Of a stretch of 9,263 bases of DNA, positions 6,327-9,263 are shown piece after piece. Origin of the DNA: Deinococcus sp045062605 (GTDB lineage Bacteria > Deinococcota > Deinococci > Deinococcales > Deinococcaceae); assembly GCF_045062605.1 (NCBI RefSeq), contig NZ_JBJGDW010000099.1, positions 1 to 9,263 on the forward strand, read 5' to 3'. Position numbers and translations under genes: made by a program. Each line of letters starts with the position of its first letter. The first letter of the stretch is position 1. The notes under the pieces are model-generated. The model was not told the DNA's origin, searched no databases, and worked only from the letters and a program-made list of their open reading frames with translations.

Positions 6327-6371
6327 GCACCTGGGGACCTATCAGTGGAGTCCCTAGCCGCCTTTTAAAGT

Positions 6372-6412
6372 GGAGTGAACCCATGACTCAGGTTCATCGT
6401 CACTTTTGATGA
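6372..6412 (+). repeat. Left terminal inverted repeat of the ISL3 element
   Basis: Begins GGAGTGAACCC and contains the block CAGGTTCA and the 15-base block CGTCACTTTTGATGA. It matches the complement of 8097-8137 with seven mismatches in 41 positions, four of them clustered at positions 14-17. The TTG at 6413 directly follows it. Confidence 0.85.
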
Positions 6413-6442
6413 TTGTCTCAGGAACTTGGCCTCCAATGTGGT

Positions 6443-8089
6443 ATGGAAAACGAAACACTTTCTGCCCTCTTCCTGGCACAGATTCCTGGGTTTCGACTGG
6501 ACAGCGTGCGGAGCGAAGAAAGAGTCGCCGTTGTGGCCACCAGCATCCAACCGACTTCGGTTTGTCCGAAGTGTGGCACCTGCAGTGCTCGAATTCACAG
6601 CCGCTATCGCCGTCATTTGAGCGATCTCCCCGCCTGTGGGGCTGCCGTCACCCTGGAATTGTCCGTTCGCCGTTTCATGTGTCAGGAGCCGTCGTGCCGT
6701 CAGCAGATCTTTTGCGAGCGATTTGTCGCTGGACTGTCCCCCTACGTTCGTCGGAGTGGGCGGGCAATCGCAACCATTCAGCATGTCTCGGTCGTGCTCG
6801 GTGGCAATGCGGGTGCCGCACTGCTCACCCGGATGCAGTGTGTGGTCAGTGCGTCGACCGTGCTGCGTGCAGCACGGCTGCTCCCGCCAGTGGTGCGGCC
6901 CGTCCCTGAGGTTATTGGTGTCGATGATTTCGCGTTCCGGCGTGGCCACGTGTATGGCACGGTCATCGTCAATCTCGAAACACGGACGCCAATCGACCTG
7001 CTGCCAGACCGAAGTGCGGGCACGCTGGCCACATGGCTCAAGCAGTACCCACATATCAAAGTCGTCAGTCGAGACCGTTCCTTAGAATACGAAAAAGGAA
7101 TCTGCGAGGGTGCACCGACAGCTCAGCAGGTTCTGGATCGTTGGCACGTCCTGAAAAACTGTCGAGAAGCACTGGAACGTCAGTTAGGCCGTGATCGCAC
7201 AGCCATTCTCGAGATCTGCCAGGATCAGGTTCCGGTGCCGTCACCCCCCCGCACCCAGAGTGAACAGCTGCGCCGCACAGAACGTCAGCAAGAGCGTCAG
7301 AAGGTGTTTGGTCAGATTCATGCCTTTTCCAAAGGGGGCCGCAGTCAGCGCGCCATCAGCCGAAAGCTTCATTTGAGTCGAGGACGCATTCGGGGCGCGC
7401 TGACAGCCAAAACGCAAGCACCGACCGGGCGTCGGCAGCGCCTCGCCGGGATCTTGGAGCCCTTCTTGCCTCATCTTCAACACCGCTTTGCAGAAGGTGA
7501 ACGTAACGCCGGGCAACTCCTGCGGGAGTTGCGCCAGCAAGGATTTCCTGGCTCTCGCAAACGGGTCGCGCAATGGATGCAAATGCGCCGCACCGTACCT
7601 GCCAAGACCACGCCCGGCCCATACGTGGCGTCAGCAGTGAAAAGCGGGGCGATCCCGACGTCAGCTCAGACAGCGATCGGTATGACCGATCGTCCGTGGA
7701 CGTTCCAGCGATTGATCTGGGTCATGCTCCGTGATCAGACCAAGCTGGGTGCCGACGACCACCAGGTGCTCGCGGCCATCAAAGCTCGATCTGAGGCCGT
7801 GAGCCTTGCTCACGGCCTCACCCAGGCCTTCACGCTGTTGATGCGTGAACGAAGGCTGCACGGACTCGAACCCTGGTTCCAGTCCGCGAAGTCGTCAGGA
7901 CTCCCAGACTTCGTGACCTTCGCCCGAGGTCTGGAACGCGATGCCGTCGCCCTCAAGGCGGCTCTCCTGTTGCCGTGGTCAAATGGCCCGGTTGAGGGCA
8001 TTGTGAATAAGATCAAACTGATCAAACGACAGGCGTACGGACGGGCCTCATTTCAACTCCTCCGACAGCGCGTGTTGATGGCTGTGTGA
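6443..8089 (+). CDS. ISL3-family transposase, 548 aa
   Basis: DDE transposase that cuts and joins the ends of its own element. Residues 41-85 form the N-terminal zinc-ribbon, with cysteines at 41, 44, 47, 65, 80 and 85 (CPKC, then RRFMC and EPSC). The DDE catalytic core has Asp161/Asp162 (GVDDFAFRRG), Asp211 (VVSRDRS) and Glu518 (NGPVEGIVNKIK), followed by the family's KLIKRQAYGRA signature. Between them lies the long helical insertion (about 240-450) usual for ISL3. The length is full and there is no frameshift or internal stop, so it is probably active. I use ATG 6443. A TTG at 6413 in the same frame would add ten residues at the terminal repeat. The ribosome binding site is poor, which is common for transposases. 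Confidence 0.95.
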   Translation: MENETLSALFLAQIPGFRLDSVRSEERVAVVATSIQPTSVCPKCGTCSARIHSRYRRHLSDLPACGAAVTLELSVRRFMCQEPSCRQQIFCERFVAGLSPYVRRSGRAIATIQHVSVVLGGNAGAALLTRMQCVVSASTVLRAARLLPPVVRPVPEVIGVDDFAFRRGHVYGTVIVNLETRTPIDLLPDRSAGTLATWLKQYPHIKVVSRDRSLEYEKGICEGAPTAQQVLDRWHVLKNCREALERQLGRDRTAILEICQDQVPVPSPPRTQSEQLRRTERQQERQKVFGQIHAFSKGGRSQRAISRKLHLSRGRIRGALTAKTQAPTGRRQRLAGILEPFLPHLQHRFAEGERNAGQLLRELRQQGFPGSRKRVAQWMQMRRTVPAKTTPGPYVASAVKSGAIPTSAQTAIGMTDRPWTFQRLIWVMLRDQTKLGADDHQVLAAIKARSEAVSLAHGLTQAFTLLMRERRLHGLEPWFQSAKSSGLPDFVTFARGLERDAVALKAALLLPWSNGPVEGIVNKIKLIKRQAYGRASFQLLRQRVLMAV

Positions 8090-8096
8090 CCAGCCG

Positions 8097-8137
8097 TCAT
8101 CAAAAGTGACGGTGAACCTGTCCGAGGGGTTCATTCC
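8097..8137 (-). repeat. Right terminal inverted repeat of the ISL3 element
   Basis: Complement of the left repeat. Its inner edge lies 8 bp after the transposase stop codon. Its outer bases encode the last Glu codon and TGA of the recombinase-like gene on the minus strand. Confidence 0.85.
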
Positions 8138-9024
8138 AAAGCGTCGGCTAGGCCTTGTGCCAGTGCGGTGGCCTGCGTTAGCTTCCGGGTGTCATTTGCG
8201 CTAAAGCCTGCGCTTTGCGACGTATGGTGATAATCGCGCAGGGAAATGCGCCGCAACTCGCCTGGGGGCGTGTAGGGTACGTTGGCGCCCTTGCAGGCCC
8301 GGAAGAGTGCGGCCCGTAGTTCGCGGTCTCCGGCGTAGGGGAGGACTCGGCCTGCGGCATAAAGTTCGCCGCCTGCTTCCGTAATCAGAGGATTGAGAGC
8401 CTGAAGGGCCACGTCACTCAGCCGGGTGACGGCGTGTGGACGCAGGGCGCTACCTGTGGTGAAGTCGAAGTCCTGCCAGTGGAGGCTCAGCAGATCGCGC
8501 ACCCGGTAGGCGTGCTGATCAATCAAGGTCAGGGTGGCGAAGAGCACTGGATCGGATTGGGCATGAAGGTGGAGCCGCTCCAGGTCAGCTCTCGGGAGTA
8601 GTGGCGCACTGGAACGTTCGTTGGGCGGTCTTTGAATGCCCCGTAAGGGGTGGACCAGGAGCATCCCCTGGTCTTGCAGCGCGGTGTACAGCTTGGACAG
8701 TAGTGAAAGGCGTAGGCGAACTGTATTTGAGCTGGCGGGCGTGGGACCGACGTTGCGGGCGGCAGCGGCGAGCAGCCAGGCATGAAACTCTGTTGGAGGA
8801 TGTATGAGATTGAGACCCTCTTCCCTGGCCTGGGCAAAAATGTGGCGTAGTAGGGAATGAATTTGGGTATGGGTTGTCGGCCAGATGTTGTCCACCAGGG
8901 GGATTAGGGCGTCGAGGTCTGGGTGTTGAAGCGCCTGAACAATTTTGCGGGCGTGTTCGTCAGCAGGATGCATAGCTGAGAATAGAGTAACCGACGTTAT
9001 ATGACATATCATTTGCGTAGGCAT
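8131..9024 (-). CDS. Degenerate tyrosine-recombinase-like protein, 297 aa
   Basis: The fold of a tyrosine recombinase can be traced: a helical core-binding domain at about 45-130, then a catalytic-type domain from about 140. The segment AYRVRDLLSLHW (172-183) aligns with GLRISEALSLTW of the recombinase at 5753, giving Arg174 as the first catalytic Arg. SLRDYHHTSQSAG (261-273) matches box II with Arg263, but the usual His is Ile260. The LGH position is LTQ (282-284), and no Tyr follows. It is therefore probably unable to cleave DNA. ATG 9024 has AGGAG three bases upstream. Met5 and Met18 are alternatives. The final codons GAA TGA come from the ISL3 end. Before insertion the frame would have ended only a few codons later (Lys-Gly-Gly-stop if the element is removed at AAAG). 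The IS therefore changed the C-terminus little, and the missing residues are not due to it. Confidence 0.7.
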   Translation of the reverse strand: MPTQMICHITSVTLFSAMHPADEHARKIVQALQHPDLDALIPLVDNIWPTTHTQIHSLLRHIFAQAREEGLNLIHPPTEFHAWLLAAAARNVGPTPASSNTVRLRLSLLSKLYTALQDQGMLLVHPLRGIQRPPNERSSAPLLPRADLERLHLHAQSDPVLFATLTLIDQHAYRVRDLLSLHWQDFDFTTGSALRPHAVTRLSDVALQALNPLITEAGGELYAAGRVLPYAGDRELRAALFRACKGANVPYTPPGELRRISLRDYHHTSQSAGFSANDTRKLTQATALAQGLADALE

Positions 9025-9123
9025 CTGCTCCTATTGGCTTTCTACTTCCTGTTGGAATGAACACGTGTAGGTTGGCTTCTTTTGTGCTTATGCTGAGGCT
9101 GGTGCGTTAGTGGAGTGGCGATA

Positions 9124-9135
9124 GACGTTTAGGTG
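9124..9135 (+). repeat. Second copy of GACGTTTAGGTG
   Basis: The 12 bases GACGTTTAGGTG occur at 5822-5833 (spacer plus right arm of the 13-6-13 palindrome) and at 9124-9135. Both are on the plus strand and both lie 70 to 110 bp upstream of a minus-strand recombinase-type gene. The second copy has no matching left arm. Sequence similarity stops after the 12 bases. Confidence 0.4.
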
Positions 9136-9187
9136 TATAACGCCGGTTTAGAAGGATATTTATCGAGATGTGTTGGTATCTCTAATC

Positions 9188-9263
9188 GGTTGTGTTGCCT
9201 TAATCGGGTCAGGGTAGGCTGATCGTCCGTGACCGACGCCAAACCATACCGCCACCGTTTCCC
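9188..9263 (+). mobile_element. Left end of a probable IS6-family element, cut by window edge
   Basis: GGTTGTGTTGCCT at 9188-9200 resembles the conserved IS6/IS26-type end (GGxxCTGTTGCAAA), and a transposase-like start codon follows 29 bp later, the usual short distance. The right part is outside the window, so the other repeat and any 8-bp target duplication cannot be checked. Confidence 0.45.
9229..9263 (+). CDS. N-terminus of a probable IS6-family transposase (partial)
   Basis: The GTG at 9229 opens a frame reading MTDAKPYRHRFP to the window edge, 11 full codons. Many IS6-type transposases begin with a short basic string (YRHRFP-like) before the first helix, and the IS6-like end just upstream agrees. 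Eleven residues are too few for certainty. An unrelated protein starting here is the alternative. No clear ribosome binding site is visible. Confidence 0.4.
   Translation, partial: MTDAKPYRHRF

Larger units (their letters stand above)
5840..6371. other. Gene-poor, AT-richer stretch before the ISL3 element
   Basis: About 530 bp between the inverted repeat and the left end of the insertion sequence, visibly richer in A+T than the flanks. A minus-strand frame (6174-5827) is open, but it has no properly spaced ribosome binding site and its product is Ser/Lys-rich without a domain. I do not call it. The region contains a pair of TTCGATA repeats (5857-5873) and a 21-codon ORF with a strong Shine-Dalgarno sequence (6261). 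It may contain the promoter of the recombinase and remnants of an older gene. Confidence 0.4.
6372..8137 (+). mobile_element. ISL3-family insertion sequence, complete, 1766 bp
   Basis: A single transposase gene is bounded by imperfect terminal inverted repeats of about 41 bp (6372-6412 and 8097-8137, about 34 of 41 identical, starting GGAGTGAACCC and GGAATGAACCC). Length, single-ORF organisation and transposase type fit ISL3. The family usually makes 8-bp target duplications. Here only AAAG is found on both sides (6367-6370 and 8138-8141), with one extra T on the left. So either the junction has drifted, the element moved by recombination, or the match is chance. The right end supplies the stop codon of the neighbouring recombinase-like gene. 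Confidence 0.88.

Noticed and set aside
6367..8141. AAAG on both sides of the ISL3 element as a target duplication
   Set aside because: Four bases with one extra base on the left do not match the 8-bp duplications usual in the family, so it is noted but not claimed.
9052..9062. TTGGAATGAAC, identical to the ISL3 right end plus two flanking bases
   Set aside because: Only 11 bases match and the conserved inner part of the terminal repeat is absent, so it is likely chance.
1..9263. CRISPR array, tRNA or rRNA genes
   Set aside because: No regular repeat-spacer pattern, cloverleaf or rRNA-like sequence was seen on either strand.

Overview
The window looks like an accessory region (plasmid or chromosomal island) of a GC-rich bacterium. 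Deinococcus or a close relative is the best guess. This rests on protein style: a tyrosine recombinase with long, Arg/Ala-rich helical segments, and ISL3-type and probable IS6-type insertion sequences. No rRNA, tRNA, replication or housekeeping gene is present, so the assignment is an inference from family resemblance.

Layout, left to right. Positions 68-508 (minus) hold a small hypothetical protein. Positions 509-1202 are gene-poor, with a degenerate 76-bp-spaced repeat, and end in a hairpin terminator (1203-1225). Positions 3490-1382 (minus) are a compact four-gene unit: a lipoprotein, a 110-aa GTG-start ORF, a 171-aa helical protein and a 221-aa protein whose fold may be a degenerate JAB/Mov34. 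Three of the four junctions overlap by 4 to 43 nt, so the genes are probably translated together. An XRE-type regulator (3611-3862, plus) is divergent from the lipoprotein, and a second XRE-type regulator (4100-4405, plus) follows. Both regulators are preceded by copies of a C(C/T)AAGAG-type element, which suggests auto- or cross-regulation of the cassette.

The right half is recombination and transposition machinery. A tyrosine recombinase with a complete catalytic set lies at 5753-4758 (minus). Just upstream of it is a perfect 13-6-13 inverted repeat (5808-5839), the architecture of a tyrosine-recombinase core site. A gene-poor stretch follows, then a complete ISL3-family insertion sequence (6372-8137) with 41-bp imperfect terminal repeats. 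One end of that IS supplies the stop codon of a second, catalytically degenerate tyrosine-recombinase-like protein (9024-8131, minus). At the right edge the first residues of what appears to be an IS6-family transposase (from 9229, plus) run off the window.

Taken together, the window reads as an integrative or plasmid-borne mosaic. A small operon of unknown function, controlled by one or two XRE repressors, sits beside an active-looking recombinase and its possible core site, and has been secondarily invaded by insertion sequences. The operon and the recombinase site are the parts most likely to be undescribed.
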